Source: Lachnospiraceae bacterium
Lineage (GTDB): Bacteria > Bacillota > Clostridia > Lachnospirales > Lachnospiraceae
NCBI GenBank assembly: GCA_015057825.1
Contig: SVDN01000001.1
Coordinates: forward strand, 39,307-103,306
Direction: 5' to 3'
Length of the DNA stretch: 64,000 nucleotides
The position numbers were made by a program, and so were the translations under genes. Below the pieces are notes generated by a model. The model made no database searches. It saw only the letters and a program-made list of their open reading frames with translations, and had not been told where the DNA came from. Below, in pieces: positions 36,626 through 45,539 of this stretch (positions are counted from its first letter, which is position 1; the number at the start of each line of letters is the position of its first letter).

Positions 36626-36671
36626 AAATGCCGATTTTTCTATGATTTTTGCGTATCCTTAAACAAAGAGC

Positions 36672-36703
36672 AATCGGCAGCCGACGAAGGCCGACTGCCG
36701 ATT
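36672..36703 (-). terminator. Terminator hairpin after pyruvate carboxylase
   Basis: AATCGGCAG (36672-36680) pairs with CTGCCGATT (36695-36703). The T-run on the minus strand is interrupted (TTGCTCTTTGTTT), so termination may be incomplete. Confidence 0.6.
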
Positions 36704-36723
36704 ATTTTTTATTGAATAATGTT

Positions 36724-39700
36724 TTATTTATCCAAGTGGAATGAAACAAGTAAGTCTTCAGGTTTAACCTGATCGCCTTCTTTAACATAAATCTTATCAA
36801 CAGAACCTGCTATCTTGGAAACAACGGTTGTTTCCATCTTCATAGCTTCTACTGTCATAAGAGGCATATTAACTTCAACTTTGTCGCCTTCCTTAACAAG
36901 TACTTTGCCGACAGTACCCGGAATAGATGAACCAAGGTGCTGTGGATTTCCTTTTTCAGCCTTAAGACGAAGGTCGGCTTTAACTTCAAGCTTGTTATCC
37001 TGAATCATAACGTGACGAACAGCTCCGTTAACTTCAAATGCAACAAGTCTCATACCCTCTTCATCCGGCTCTAAAACTTCCAGGAGTTTGATGATTAAGT
37101 CTTTACCTTCTTCCATATGAAGAACGGTTTCTTCGCCTTTTCTGAGTCCGTAGAAGAATACGTGGCTGTCAAGAAGAGTTGTATCATTGTAAGCCTGTGT
37201 ATGTTTGCAATAGTCTTCATATACCTTTGGATAAAGAGCATAGCTGATAACTTTCTGAGCCAATGTATCCTCATCCAAATCGCCGTATCCGTAAGTATCG
37301 CAAAGGTGTTTTCTGATTGCTCCCAAATCTTCATCCGGCATAAGTTTACCCGGACGCTCTTTTAAAGGCTCCTGACCTTTAAGAACGATTTTTTGAAGTT
37401 CTTCAGGGAATCCGCCTTCAGGCTGACCCATCATACCTTTGAAGTAGTCAACTACACTGTCGGGATATGATAAATCTTTACCTTCGGTTAAAATATTATC
37501 TTTTGTAAGTTTGTTCTGGAACATAAAGATTGCAAAATCACCGACTGCTTTCGATGAAGGTGTAACCTTAACAATGTTTCCGAGCAAATCGTTTGCTTCT
37601 TTATAAAGCATTTTGATTGTTTCGAAATCATCGCCGGCGCCCATTGATTTAACCTGTGCAAGAAGGTTTGAATACTGACCGCCCGGGATTTCGTATTTGT
37701 AAATCTCCGAGTTAGGAGATTTCATTTCACTTTCAAAAGGAGCATAAAGCTTACGAACTTCGCCGAAGTATCTGCTTACGGCTGTAAGTTCATCATTATC
37801 GAGACCTGTGTCTCTTTCCGTTCCTTTAAGAGCTTCAACAACAGTGTTCATTGTAGGCTGACTTGTAAGTGAGCTCATTGATTCGAGAGCAAGGTCTACG
37901 ATATCAACGCCCGCATGTGCGGCCATAAGAACCGTTGCAACACCCGCACCCGTTGAATCATGGGTATGAAGGTGGATCGGAATGCTAAGTTCTTCTTTAA
38001 GAGTTCCCACAAGTTCTCTTGCGGCAAGCGGTTTAAGAAGGCCTGCCATATCTTTAATTGCAAGAACATGACAGCCGAGAGCTTCAAGTTCTTTTGATTT
38101 TTTAACATAGTAATCAAGTGTGTACTTCTTCTCGTCAGGGCTTGAAATATCGCCTGTGTAGCAAAGAGTACCTTCTACGATTTTGCCTGTCTTTAATGCT
38201 TCTTCGATAGGCATTTTCATATTTTCAACCCAGTTAAGACTGTCGAAAATACGGAATACGTCAACGCCCTTTTCTCCTGAAATACGGATGAATTCACGTA
38301 CCACATTGTCAGGGTAGTTGCTGTAACCTACCGCATTTGAAGCACGAAGCAACATCTGCTGCAAAGTGTTAGGCATTGCTTTTGTAAGTTCTTTCAAACG
38401 TCTCCATGGTGACTCTTTCAAGAAACGATAAGCTGTATCGTATGTTGCACCGCCCCATGTTTCTGCGGAAAATGCATTTGCAAGAGCAGCATTGAGTGCA
38501 GGTGCGGCACCAAGCAAGTCTTTTGTTCTTACACGAGTTGCCATAAGTGACTGCTGTGCATCACGCATGGTTGTATCAGTAACATAAAGTTTGCTGTCTT
38601 TTAAGATTTTCTGTGTAAAATCTTTTGCGCCGAGTTTTAAGAACTCATCTTTGGCACCCACAATTTTCTTTGTTGTGTCATATTCAGGTGACTTAGGCAT
38701 AGCATAAATCGTATTTGCCGGAGCTTTACGTTCCGCATTGACAACCTGATTACCGATGAATTCGATAATTTTTGTTGCACGGTCCTGACTCTGTGTAAGA
38801 TCGAAGAGTTCAGGTGTTTCTTCTATAAATGTTGTATAGCAGCTTCCGCTTTTGAAAACTTCATGATTAAGCACGTTAATAAGGAATGGGATGTTTGTTT
38901 TAACACCACGAATACGCATTTCCTTTAAAGCACGTGTTGATTTTCTGATTGCGTCATCAAAAGTACGTCCGTGTGAAATAGCCTTAACGAGCAAGCTGTC
39001 ATAGTAAGGTGAAATAACCGCGCCTGTGTAAGCATTACCACCGTCAAGACGAATACCGGCACCCGAACCGGAACGGTATACTTCGATTTTACCCGTATCC
39101 GGAAGGAAGTTGTTTTTAGGATCTTCCGTAGTGATACGTGTCTGGATTGAGAAACCGTTCTGATGGATGGATTCCTGGTTAGGAATGTTAATCTGAGGCG
39201 AATCAAGGGCATAACCTTCAGCAACCAAAATCTGTGACTGAACAAGGTCGATACCCGTTATGGCTTCACTGACGGTATGCTCAACCTGAATACGAGGATT
39301 CATCTCGATGAAGTACGGATTGTTGTCCGCATCAACGAGGAACTCCAATGTACCGGCGTTGCGGTAACCAACCTTCTTTGAAAGACGGATGGCACTGTCA
39401 AAAATAATTTTACGTGTTTCTTCAGGTACGGAAAATGCAGGTGCATATTCCACAACCTTCTGGTGACGTCTCTGAACCGAGCAGTCACGATCGAAAAGAT
39501 GAACTACATTGCCGTAGTTATCTCCAAGTATCTGAACTTCGATGTGTTTTGGACTTCTAAGATATTTTTCCACGAATATTTTGTCATCACCGAATGCTTT
39601 CTTGGATTCGTTTTTGGCTTCTTCGAATTCCTTTTCCATATCTTCTTTGCAGTTAACGATACGCATACCGCGTCCGCCACCGCCGTTTGAAGCTTTAAGC

Positions 39701-40188
39701 ATTACAGGATAACCGATTTCATCAGCAATTTTAATTACTTCATCAATGTACTTAACCGCATGGTCAACGCCCGGAATAATAGGAACTTCGGCGTCGATGG
39801 CCATCTGTTTTGATGAAATCTTATCACCCATTTTGTTCATGATTTCGCTTGTAGGTCCGATGAAAACAATACCGTTTTTCTCACAAGCGTCAACAAAATC
39901 AGGATTCTCGGATAAAAATCCGTAACCCGGATGGATTGCGTCGGCACCGCATGCCAATGCAATTTTTATGATATTGTCAATATCAAGGTATGCGTCGATA
40001 GGACCCTTCTCAGGGTTTAACTGATAAGATTCATCAGCTTTTGCTCTGAACAGAGCGTACTTATCCTCTTTTGAGTAGATACTAACTGTTTTGATGCCGA
40101 GTTCGTTTAGGGCACGGAAGACTCGGATTGCAATTTCACCACGGTTTGCAACCAGTACCTTCTTGAACTCTTTTACTTGCTGCTGCAT
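36724..40188 (-). CDS. pyc: Pyruvate carboxylase, single-chain biotin enzyme
   Basis: About 1154 residues. It carboxylates pyruvate to oxaloacetate using ATP and bicarbonate. The biotin carboxylase part (about 5-455) has KVLVANRGEIAIRVFRAL and the GGGGRGMR loop. The carboxyltransferase barrel (about 535-830) has TTMRDAQQSLMATR. The biotin carrier domain at the C-terminus has VEAMKMETTV with the biotinylated lysine. The ATG at 40188 is chosen because AGGAGA precedes it; an in-frame start 30 codons upstream lies inside the structured leader. It is monocistronic, with a terminator hairpin behind it. Confidence 0.96.
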   Translation of the reverse strand: MQQQVKEFKKVLVANRGEIAIRVFRALNELGIKTVSIYSKEDKYALFRAKADESYQLNPEKGPIDAYLDIDNIIKIALACGADAIHPGYGFLSENPDFVDACEKNGIVFIGPTSEIMNKMGDKISSKQMAIDAEVPIIPGVDHAVKYIDEVIKIADEIGYPVMLKASNGGGGRGMRIVNCKEDMEKEFEEAKNESKKAFGDDKIFVEKYLRSPKHIEVQILGDNYGNVVHLFDRDCSVQRRHQKVVEYAPAFSVPEETRKIIFDSAIRLSKKVGYRNAGTLEFLVDADNNPYFIEMNPRIQVEHTVSEAITGIDLVQSQILVAEGYALDSPQINIPNQESIHQNGFSIQTRITTEDPKNNFLPDTGKIEVYRSGSGAGIRLDGGNAYTGAVISPYYDSLLVKAISHGRTFDDAIRKSTRALKEMRIRGVKTNIPFLINVLNHEVFKSGSCYTTFIEETPELFDLTQSQDRATKIIEFIGNQVVNAERKAPANTIYAMPKSPEYDTTKKIVGAKDEFLKLGAKDFTQKILKDSKLYVTDTTMRDAQQSLMATRVRTKDLLGAAPALNAALANAFSAETWGGATYDTAYRFLKESPWRRLKELTKAMPNTLQQMLLRASNAVGYSNYPDNVVREFIRISGEKGVDVFRIFDSLNWVENMKMPIEEALKTGKIVEGTLCYTGDISSPDEKKYTLDYYVKKSKELEALGCHVLAIKDMAGLLKPLAARELVGTLKEELSIPIHLHTHDSTGAGVATVLMAAHAGVDIVDLALESMSSLTSQPTMNTVVEALKGTERDTGLDNDELTAVSRYFGEVRKLYAPFESEMKSPNSEIYKYEIPGGQYSNLLAQVKSMGAGDDFETIKMLYKEANDLLGNIVKVTPSSKAVGDFAIFMFQNKLTKDNILTEGKDLSYPDSVVDYFKGMMGQPEGGFPEELQKIVLKGQEPLKERPGKLMPDEDLGAIRKHLCDTYGYGDLDEDTLAQKVISYALYPKVYEDYCKHTQAYNDTTLLDSHVFFYGLRKGEETVLHMEEGKDLIIKLLEVLEPDEEGMRLVAFEVNGAVRHVMIQDNKLEVKADLRLKAEKGNPQHLGSSIPGTVGKVLVKEGDKVEVNMPLMTVEAMKMETTVVSKIAGSVDKIYVKEGDQVKPEDLLVSFHLDK

Positions 40189-40490
40189 TTTAAAAATTCT
40201 CCTTTGAAAATAAATAGTGTAGGCTTTGCACGGCCTCCTCTCGTTTTGCACACCGGCCGGACATAGCTGTATTTTCAAAGAATCATCTTTTATACATCTA
40301 AATCACAACCACAAAACAACCGTACAACATATTAAATCTTCAATGCGTTTAATCGTAGTTTAACATTATATTTTTTCAAATACAACCATTAAAAATAATT
40401 AAGTACAAAATTATAAACATTTACAAATATATGTCCATTTTTAATTAAATTTTATGCAAAATGATAGTAGACATTGTTAAAAAATAAGGT
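40189..40490 (-). promoter_or_regulatory. Structured 5' leader of pyruvate carboxylase and AT-rich upstream gap
   Basis: This is most of a 338-base gene-free gap. An 11-bp perfect inverted repeat, CTTTGAAAATA (40202-40212) and TATTTTCAAAG (40270-40280), encloses a GC-rich segment containing CCGGCCGG, a CGGCC/GGCCG stem and two GTGCAAA copies. On the mRNA the 3' arm includes AAAG of the AAAGGAG ribosome site. A TATAAT box occurs near 40366-40371 but no clear -35. The rest is AT-rich with nothing else recognised. Confidence 0.55.
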
Positions 40491-40493
40491 CAA

Positions 40494-40521
40494 AAAAGGA
40501 AGCCGCTTTCGCAGCTTCCCA
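40494..40521 (-). terminator. Intrinsic terminator of fructose-bisphosphate aldolase
   Basis: GGAAGC (minus, about 40520-40515) pairs with GCTTCC (about 40504-40499) around TGCGAAAGCG, followed by TTTTTTGACC on the minus strand. Confidence 0.85.
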
Positions 40522-40526
40522 AATAT

Positions 40527-41462
40527 TTATGCTTTATGATCGCATCCGAGAACATTTACAATTTTATGTTTTACCAATGCTTTGATATTGTCACGTGCAG
40601 GTGTTAAATACTGACGTGGATCGAAAGCATCAGGATGAGCCATCATGTACTCTCTGATTCCCGCTGTCATTGCAAGACGAAGATCGGAGTCGATATTGAT
40701 TTTGCAAACTGCCATGCTTGCAGCTTTTCTAAGCATATCTTCAGGAATACCGATAGCATCTTTTAATGCACCGCCGTTTGCGTTGATTGTCTGAACATAT
40801 TCAGGAATAACGCTTGATGCACCGTGAAGAACGATTGGGAAGTTTGGAAGTCTCTTCTCAACTTCTTCCAAGATGTCGAATTTAAGCTGTGGTTTCTGAC
40901 CCGGTTTGAATTTGTAAGCGCCATGGCTTGTTCCGATTGCGATTGCAAGAGAATCAACACCTGTACGAGAAACAAATTCTTCAACTTCTTCAGGTCTTGT
41001 ATATGAAGCGTCTTCCGCACTTACGTTAACATCATCTTCGATACCCGCAAGTTTTCCGAGCTCACCTTCAACCACTACACCATGCTCGTGAGCGTATTCA
41101 ACAACCTGTTTTGTAAGTTTGATATTATCTTCAAAGCTGTGTTTTGAACCATCGATCATAACAGATGTAAATCCGCCATCGATGCATGATTTGCAAAGTT
41201 CGAATGTATCACCGTGATCGAGATGAAGAGCAATAGGAAGGTCACACTCCAAAAGTGCTGCCTCAACCAATTTTACAAGGTAGTTGTGACGTGCGTATTT
41301 TCTTGCACCTGCGGATACCTGTAAAATAAGGGGAGCTTGAAGTTCGGCTGCTGCCTCGGTAATACCCTGAACGATTTCCATGTTGTTAACGTTGAAAGCA
41401 CCGATTGCATATCCGCCTTCGTACGCTTTTTTGAACATTTCTGTTGTTGTAACTAATGCCAT
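40527..41462 (-). CDS. fba: Class II fructose-1,6-bisphosphate aldolase
   Basis: A 311-residue zinc-dependent aldolase that splits fructose-1,6-bisphosphate to dihydroxyacetone phosphate and glyceraldehyde-3-phosphate. GAFNVNN, the ALHLDHGD zinc-ligand segment, SVMIDGSKHSFEDN, VEGELGKLAGIEDDV, GTSHGAY and NIDSDLRLA match the family. A very strong AAGGAGG site lies before the ATG. It follows the ThyX-like gene by 50 bases with no terminator between, so a shared transcript is possible. Confidence 0.95.
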   Translation of the reverse strand: MALVTTTEMFKKAYEGGYAIGAFNVNNMEIVQGITEAAAELQAPLILQVSAGARKYARHNYLVKLVEAALLECDLPIALHLDHGDTFELCKSCIDGGFTSVMIDGSKHSFEDNIKLTKQVVEYAHEHGVVVEGELGKLAGIEDDVNVSAEDASYTRPEEVEEFVSRTGVDSLAIAIGTSHGAYKFKPGQKPQLKFDILEEVEKRLPNFPIVLHGASSVIPEYVQTINANGGALKDAIGIPEDMLRKAASMAVCKINIDSDLRLAMTAGIREYMMAHPDAFDPRQYLTPARDNIKALVKHKIVNVLGCDHKA

Positions 41463-41512
41463 TACAATGTCCTCCTTGATATAAAAATTTCATATTTTGC
41501 TTTAGAATATCT

Positions 41513-42076
41513 CTATTTTAACAAGTCGGGATTAACGTAAGCTTCGCGTTCTTCCTTAAACTTGTCCGTTTTATCAAAGCCGCATCCGAACATTTCCGGA
41601 CAAAAGCCTCTGTAAACACATTCTTTAACCATACAGACAGCAAGTTCCGGCTCTACTTTTGCAACCTCGTCTTTTACAAGCTGCCAAGCCTCGCGTGTTT
41701 CTTTGCTTGCCTGAGCGCAAAGGCGCTTTCTGGAAATATTGATAAGAGCCTGTGCGTCCGCCTCGCATTCATGAGAAACGTGTGCGCCTTGCGGAAGCTC
41801 GTTTCTGTCGATTCCGGTACGGTCGCTTCTTTGAGTTTTAACAAAGTGCTCGATACCTATTTTATGACGAACGATATGAACGGAAACCCAATACGGGAGT
41901 TCCTTCCATCTCCAAGAAAATTTTAATTTTCTGATTGGTGAATGCTCTGCTCGAATGAGCTGAAGTTTCCACTTCGAATCGGGATATTTGCCCGTGTTCA
42001 TGCCGATTGTGTTCATTGTGGCATCTTTAACTTCCTGCCAATTATCATTATGACCGAATCTGTCAATATACGTCAT
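41513..42076 (-). CDS. ThyX-like FAD-dependent thymidylate synthase homologue
   Basis: About 187 residues. The layout resembles flavin-dependent thymidylate synthase: an AEHSPIRKLKFSWRW segment, then the ThyX-motif region HIVRHKIGIEHFVKTQR, then a C-terminal helix set with CMVKECVYRGFCPE. The canonical motif RHR-x7-S is altered to RHK-x7-K here, and the protein is shorter than typical ThyX. It may therefore be a divergent ThyX or a relative with another role. The ATG at 42076 follows AAAGGAG by 8 bases. Function is moderately certain at fold level only. Confidence 0.68.
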   Translation of the reverse strand: MTYIDRFGHNDNWQEVKDATMNTIGMNTGKYPDSKWKLQLIRAEHSPIRKLKFSWRWKELPYWVSVHIVRHKIGIEHFVKTQRSDRTGIDRNELPQGAHVSHECEADAQALINISRKRLCAQASKETREAWQLVKDEVAKVEPELAVCMVKECVYRGFCPEMFGCGFDKTDKFKEEREAYVNPDLLK

Positions 42077-42231
42077 TTCTCTTCTCCTTTTCAACATAAT
42101 GCGGCTTAAATAAGCCTGCTATGTTTTTATACACTTATATAACCTATATTAGTTATTATAAGACTAAAATGCCTTATATTCAAGCCAAACAAACTTATGT
42201 AAAATAGCTTTTTTAAATAATAAATATATGG

Positions 42232-42237
42232 TATACT
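42232..42237 (+). promoter_or_regulatory. Extended -10 promoter for the foldase gene
   Basis: TATACT at 42232-42237 is preceded by TGG, giving an extended TGn -10 element. The -35 region is only a T-run. Two hairpins follow in the leader (about 42247-42282 and 42293-42322), the second ending next to the GGGGAGG ribosome site. Confidence 0.5.
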
Positions 42238-42334
42238 TTCATTAATTGCGGCAGTTAATAAGGGACATTCTCCCGCTGCCGAATAATAAAAACGAATGGC
42301 ATTTTATGGGAAATATCATTCGGGGAGGTTAAAG

Positions 42335-43480
42335 ATGAGCAAAGAAAGCAGAATGAATGCTAAAAAAACAAAGCAAAAATACAGGCATAAAGCAACTCGC
42401 GCAAGGCTTCTTAAAATAATTGTTCCTATTGCGATTGCTGTGGTTGCGCTTTTAATCATTATAAGAGAAGTTAATGTTTACAGCGACAATCATCCGACTG
42501 CCGATTACAGCAAAGGCTTAACAAGCGCCGGTTTAATCGAAGGTTTCGATTCATCCATGGTTAACCTTTGCGACTATACAAAAATAGATGTGGCTCTTGC
42601 GGATATCACCGCAACGGACGAATATGTTCAGTCACAAATCGATGATGCTCTCGCACAGCATTCAACACTTGTAAGCGACGAGGGAACCGAAGCCTATGTT
42701 AATTCAACGGTTTCCATTGACTATCAAATCTATGTTGATGATGAAGCCTACGGAGATCCGGCAACGGATGCAAGAGTAAACCTTGTTGATGATTCTTTGG
42801 TTCCGGGCTTAAGCTCACAAATCGCGGGCATGAAGGTTGGCGAATCAAAAACAGCCGAAATCTACGTATCCGAAGATTATGCGGGCAATGCCCCATATGC
42901 GGGAAAAATCGTTAAAGTGGACGTAACTCTTAAAGGCGTTTATGATACACCTGAGTTTAACGACGAATTCGTTACGACAAATTACGGCTCATTTGCCACA
43001 ACGGCAGACGGTTACAGACAGTATTTAAAAGACTCATATTATAAGAACAATCTTGCATCAAAAGTTCAGGCATACATATCCGACAACAGCAGCGTTGTAA
43101 CTTATCCGGATAAATATTTGAAGGCAAGCGCACAAAACGAATACTTCCAGTATTACTACTATTTCTTAAGCTACAAGTCATACTCAAATGCCAAAAACAT
43201 GTTTGACTACTACGGCATGACAAAAGACGAGCTTAAAGAAAAATGCGACGAAGCAGCAAAAACAAGCGTAGCCTTCGCGATGTATATGCAGGCAATATAC
43301 GAAAAAGAAGGCTTATCATTTACGGATGAAGAACTTAAAGATTACATTACATCAACATATACCGCAGGGGATTACGATGCAGCTTTGGAAGCTTACAACG
43401 GTATAAATTACTGGGCTCAGCAATATATTGAACAGCTTGTTTACAATCACTTGGTTGAGAATTATGTAAACTTTATCTAA
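42335..43480 (+). CDS. Membrane-anchored trigger-factor-like peptidyl-prolyl isomerase
   Basis: About 381 residues. A basic N-terminus (KKTKQKYRHKATRARLLK) leads into one membrane helix (about 27-48), with the rest outside the cell. An FKBP-like isomerase domain follows (about 115-205; VNLVDDSLVPGLSSQIAGMKVGES and KIVKVDVTLKGVYD). A helical tail like the trigger factor C-terminal chaperone arm (about 210-381) closes it. It probably assists folding of exported proteins, like a PrsA substitute. The ATG at 42335 follows GGGGAGG; an upstream ATG falls inside a leader hairpin. A terminator separates it from the HtrA gene downstream. Confidence 0.85.
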   Translation: MSKESRMNAKKTKQKYRHKATRARLLKIIVPIAIAVVALLIIIREVNVYSDNHPTADYSKGLTSAGLIEGFDSSMVNLCDYTKIDVALADITATDEYVQSQIDDALAQHSTLVSDEGTEAYVNSTVSIDYQIYVDDEAYGDPATDARVNLVDDSLVPGLSSQIAGMKVGESKTAEIYVSEDYAGNAPYAGKIVKVDVTLKGVYDTPEFNDEFVTTNYGSFATTADGYRQYLKDSYYKNNLASKVQAYISDNSSVVTYPDKYLKASAQNEYFQYYYYFLSYKSYSNAKNMFDYYGMTKDELKEKCDEAAKTSVAFAMYMQAIYEKEGLSFTDEELKDYITSTYTAGDYDAALEAYNGINYWAQQYIEQLVYNHLVENYVNFI

Positions 43481-43523
43481 GCAGTTAAATTGCTAAAGAT
43501 TCAAAAATAATTTTATAATTCAC

Positions 43524-43553
43524 GGGCAATACTTTCGGGTATTGCCCTTTTTA
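43524..43553 (+). terminator. Intrinsic terminator of the foldase gene
   Basis: GGGCAATAC (43524-43532) pairs with GTATTGCCC (43539-43547) around TTTCGG, followed by TTTTTATG. Confidence 0.9.
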
Positions 43554-43620
43554 TGTCAAAAAACTTTAATCAAATATTATTTTTATTTCTGTCACATAAA
43601 CATCACATAGGAGTTTTATA

Positions 43621-43637
43621 TTGATTTCAGAAATCAA
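43621..43637. promoter_or_regulatory. 17-bp palindrome in front of the HtrA ribosome site
   Basis: TTGATTTC-A-GAAATCAA is a perfect 8-bp inverted repeat around one base, four bases before GAAGGAGG. Just upstream (about 43592-43609) TCACATA occurs twice. Together they look like stress-regulator binding sites. Confidence 0.55.
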
Positions 43638-43658
43638 AAAGAAGGAGGATTTCAAAAG

Positions 43659-44945
43659 ATGTATAACGATAATTACAATAATTACAACAATTACAACCAA
43701 AGAAACGAAACAGTTTATACGGATGGAAATGTACATAAATGGGAATCCCATAACAGCGACTATGCGAAACCCAAAAAGCAAAAATTCAACAAAATTTTAA
43801 TTATTCCCGTAGTTATAGCCTTAGTTGTGGGAATTGTTGCCGGAGGTGCCTTTACAACCATAGGATACAGACTAGGCTTGTCAAATTCATCGTCTGCATC
43901 TTCCGGTCTTAACGCCAACCTTACAAGCACCGGCATTAACGCCACAGAAGTAACGGGTGTTGTGGATGTGTCGGATGTGGTAAGCGACTTTATGCCGGCG
44001 GTTGTAGCTCTTACTTCCATGAGTCAATCATCTTCATATTATCCTTTCACAAACTCAAGCGAAGAAGTTGCCACCGGCGCAGGCTCGGGTGTTATCATTG
44101 CCCAAAACGACACGGAACTTTTGATTCTTACAAGCTATCATGTAGTCGAAGATACCAGCAGTGTTGTTGTTAAGTTCTGCAACGATACGGAAGTTACAGG
44201 TTCTTTGAAATCAGCGGAATCCGTTGAAGATTTGGCTATCGTTTCGGTTCCTTTATCAAGCATTGATTCGGACACATTGTCGGCTATAAAAGTTGCCGCA
44301 ATTTCCGAAAACGAACCGGATGTGGGCGATGGCGTTATTGTAATCGGTAATGCCCTTAACTACGGACAATCGGTTACATACGGTATAGTAAGTGCCAAAG
44401 ATAAAGAAGTTACTTTGGAAGGCTCGACTTATTCGTTGCTACAGACAGACGCAGCCATTAACTCAGGTAACTCCGGCGGTGCCGTAATCAACACAAACGG
44501 CGAATTGGTAGGTGTCAGCGAAGCAAGAGTAAATTCAATCTATGCCGAAAGCATGTGCTTTGCAATTCCTATTACCGACAAAACCGAAATCATCCAAAAC
44601 CTTATTAACTCAGAAGCAAGACAGTTGGTTGCGGAAGATAAACGAGGATATTTGGGAATATACGGACAGGATGTTTCTTCATCAATGGCAAGCTCCGTAG
44701 GTGTTTCAACAGGTGTTTACATTAAATCCACCATAGAAGGCGGTGCTGCAGAAAGTGCAGGCCTTAGCAAGTCGGATGTAATAACCGCAATCGATGGCAA
44801 CCGCATAAGCAGCATGTCGGATTTGGTTGAAACCCTTTCCTACTACGAAGCGGGCGAAAGCGTAAAGGTAAGTTATTACACCGTTGAAGGCAACGAATAT
44901 GTGGCTAAAACCGTAGAACTTACCCTTGGCAGCGCAAGCAAATAA
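43659..44945 (+). CDS. HtrA-family membrane-anchored serine protease
   Basis: A 428-residue S1C protease. The Asn/Tyr-rich cytosolic tail (1-40) leads into one membrane helix (about 44-66). The trypsin-like domain has the catalytic His161 (LTSYHVVED), Asp191 (EDLAIVSV) and Ser272 (NSGNSGGAV). A PDZ domain follows (about 325-425; GAAESAGLSKSDVITAIDG). It degrades misfolded exported proteins and fits well beside the foldase gene. GAAGGAGG precedes the ATG, and a palindrome suggests stress control. A bidirectional terminator closes the unit. Confidence 0.94.
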   Translation: MYNDNYNNYNNYNQRNETVYTDGNVHKWESHNSDYAKPKKQKFNKILIIPVVIALVVGIVAGGAFTTIGYRLGLSNSSSASSGLNANLTSTGINATEVTGVVDVSDVVSDFMPAVVALTSMSQSSSYYPFTNSSEEVATGAGSGVIIAQNDTELLILTSYHVVEDTSSVVVKFCNDTEVTGSLKSAESVEDLAIVSVPLSSIDSDTLSAIKVAAISENEPDVGDGVIVIGNALNYGQSVTYGIVSAKDKEVTLEGSTYSLLQTDAAINSGNSGGAVINTNGELVGVSEARVNSIYAESMCFAIPITDKTEIIQNLINSEARQLVAEDKRGYLGIYGQDVSSSMASSVGVSTGVYIKSTIEGGAAESAGLSKSDVITAIDGNRISSMSDLVETLSYYEAGESVKVSYYTVEGNEYVAKTVELTLGSASK

Positions 44946-45010
44946 TCAAAGCTAACCCCTTATTTAACATAAACTTTAAACATTCAACCCGGGGAACAAC
45001 CCCAAAGCAA

Positions 45011-45048
45011 AGAAAAAAAGAAGTTCCGAAGAACTTCTTTTTTCTTTT
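45011..45048. terminator. Bidirectional intrinsic terminator
   Basis: AAAAAAAGAAGTTC (about 45013-45026), loop CGAA and GAACTTCTTTTTT serve the plus-strand HtrA gene and the minus-strand surface-protein pair. Confidence 0.9.
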
Positions 45049-45065
45049 ATATTTTAATTGTTTGC

Positions 45066-45521
45066 TTATTCTTTAACACTTTTCTTTTTCAATACAAGGC
45101 CCGTTGCAAGCACCGCCGCTGCTGCCGTAAAGGTCAAGATAAGGGCAGGCATTGCATCGCCGGTTCCCGGTGTAACGGTACCGGTTACGGTAACATTTGC
45201 AGTTTCGAAGCTACCGCCTTCATAGTCGGCAACTTTAACAACGTAGTTACCTTTTGCAAAAGTTTTGTCCAATGTATAATCATAAGCATTGTTGTTAACC
45301 GCACATGTTTCCATACCAACAAGTGTTGCGCCTGTGCTGTCGTAAACCAATACCGCGCATGCAAGCACGCCTGCCTCAACGCTTCCGCTAACTTTTATTG
45401 AATTATCCTCACCCGATACTTTTAAATCTTTAACATTTGCAGCCATACATGTAAATGACATTGCAAGTGACAAAACAAGAATTAATGAAAGGGCGAACAT
45501 TGTCTTTTTAAACTTTTTCAT
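45066..45521 (-). CDS. Small secreted surface protein with sortase-like C-terminal anchor
   Basis: A 151-residue exported protein. A signal peptide (1-28, ending CMAA) is followed by a small beta-rich domain (about 30-112; VKVSGSVEAG, GNYVVKVADYEGGSF). The end is TPGTGD, a hydrophobic stretch and a basic KKKSVKE tail, the layout of a wall-sorting signal with a variant LPXTG box. Four cysteines include CAVL and TCAV in the mature part. It lies 18 bases downstream of the 529-residue secreted protein gene, so both are one operon. The function is unknown; adhesion or surface sensing is only a guess. Confidence 0.8.
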   Translation of the reverse strand: MKKFKKTMFALSLILVLSLAMSFTCMAANVKDLKVSGEDNSIKVSGSVEAGVLACAVLVYDSTGATLVGMETCAVNNNAYDYTLDKTFAKGNYVVKVADYEGGSFETANVTVTGTVTPGTGDAMPALILTFTAAAAVLATGLVLKKKSVKE

Positions 45522-45539
45522 TGTCCATACCTCCTTACA

